A stretch of 44,863 nt of DNA from Prochlorococcus sp. AG-402-I23 (GTDB taxonomy: Bacteria > Cyanobacteriota > Cyanobacteriia > PCC-6307 > Cyanobiaceae), in the NCBI GenBank assembly GCA_003216915.1, contig QCIB01000014.1:1-44863 (forward strand), given 5' to 3'. Numbering within the stretch: the first letter of the stretch is position 1; each line of letters opens with the position of its first letter. Under the pieces are notes generated by a model. It saw only the letters and a list, made by a program, of their open reading frames with translations, was not told the origin of the DNA and did not search any database. The translations under genes were made by a program, and so were the position numbers. Shown piece after piece: positions 44,591-44,863 of the stretch.

Positions 44591-44863
44591 ATGACTCAAG
44601 TTAGAGTAATTAATATCAATTCTCCTTTTCTAGATCAAAAACCAGGCACTTCTGGTTTAAGAAAAAGTACTTTAAAGTTTCAGGAAGAACATTATCTAGA
44701 AGTTTTTATTGAAGCAATCTTACAATCATTGCAGGATTTAAAAGGTTCAACATTAGTAGTTGGTGGTGATGGTAGATATGGCAATATTGAAGCAATAGAA
44801 AAAATTGTCCAAATATGCATTGCTCATAAAGTTCAAAAGGTTATTGTTCCAAAATACGGTTTA
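44591..44863 (+). CDS. pgm: Phosphoglucomutase, 5' part (runs off the window)
   Basis: The first 91 residues of the alpha-phosphoglucomutase family: GTSGLRKSTLKF at the start (substrate-binding loop region), followed by LVVGGDGRYGN near 60-70. The enzyme interconverts glucose 1- and 6-phosphate for glycogen and sugar-nucleotide synthesis. The catalytic serine region lies beyond the right edge. ATG start at 44591. Confidence 0.92.
   Translation, partial: MTQVRVININSPFLDQKPGTSGLRKSTLKFQEEHYLEVFIEAILQSLQDLKGSTLVVGGDGRYGNIEAIEKIVQICIAHKVQKVIVPKYGL

Overview
The window looks like chromosomal DNA of a high-light-adapted Prochlorococcus (or a very close marine picocyanobacterium). The DNA is very A+T-rich and genes are packed with short gaps. 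TTG and GTG starts are frequent. It carries cyanobacterial markers (PsbX, Ycf66, a high-light-inducible protein, paired flavodiiron proteins, a sufBCDS operon). It also has a circularly permuted two-piece tmRNA whose tag reads ANKIVSFSRQTAPVAA. No insertion sequence, prophage, CRISPR array or rRNA was seen. This is mostly an ordinary core-genome segment, so novelty is confined to a few places.

Layout. 1-6060: tail of an unknown gene, a class B penicillin-binding protein, then a leftward operon flv3-flv1-FMN reductase (photosynthetic electron sink to O2). 6179-15951: housekeeping genes in alternating orientation: alaS, speA, ndk, thiO-like, gatB, coaE, argJ. 15952-18410: the least explained stretch. 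It holds a tandemly duplicated BtuR/CobO-like protein whose nucleotide-binding loops are both degenerate, a ParA-type ATPase overlapping a small membrane protein, and clusters of a TGTGATTAT motif with 11/21/32-bp spacing on both sides of the BtuR-like gene. 18561-22453: aldo/keto reductase, an unlisted 45-aa ORF, tmRNA, a THUMP-type RNA methyltransferase, a YqjD/YqjE-like membrane pair and an unlisted small membrane protein. 22537-27655: a stand-alone LigD phosphoesterase-like protein, SMC and a PRC-barrel protein. 27659-30960: LpxB-like glycosyltransferase behind a tRNA-Leu, accC and a YggT protein. 31051-34832: psbX, ycf66, hli, an ABC transporter and an unknown protein. 34879-37834: HIT protein, peptide deformylase, S9 peptidase. 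37831-42555: the sufB-C-D-S operon, followed to the right by an unknown gene. 43260-end: a DUF4912 protein, a two-helix membrane protein and the start of phosphoglucomutase.

How the genes fit together: the flavodiiron pair, Hli, PsbX and Ycf66 serve photosynthesis and photoprotection. The Suf system supplies Fe-S clusters to photosystem I and ferredoxins. tmRNA, Def, AlaS, GatB and tRNA-Leu serve translation. SMC, and possibly the ParA-like ATPase, serve chromosome organisation. The best candidate for an undescribed system is the ParA / membrane protein / BtuR-like pseudoenzyme neighbourhood with its phased motif clusters. The motif clusters are read directly from the sequence; any joint function is inference.
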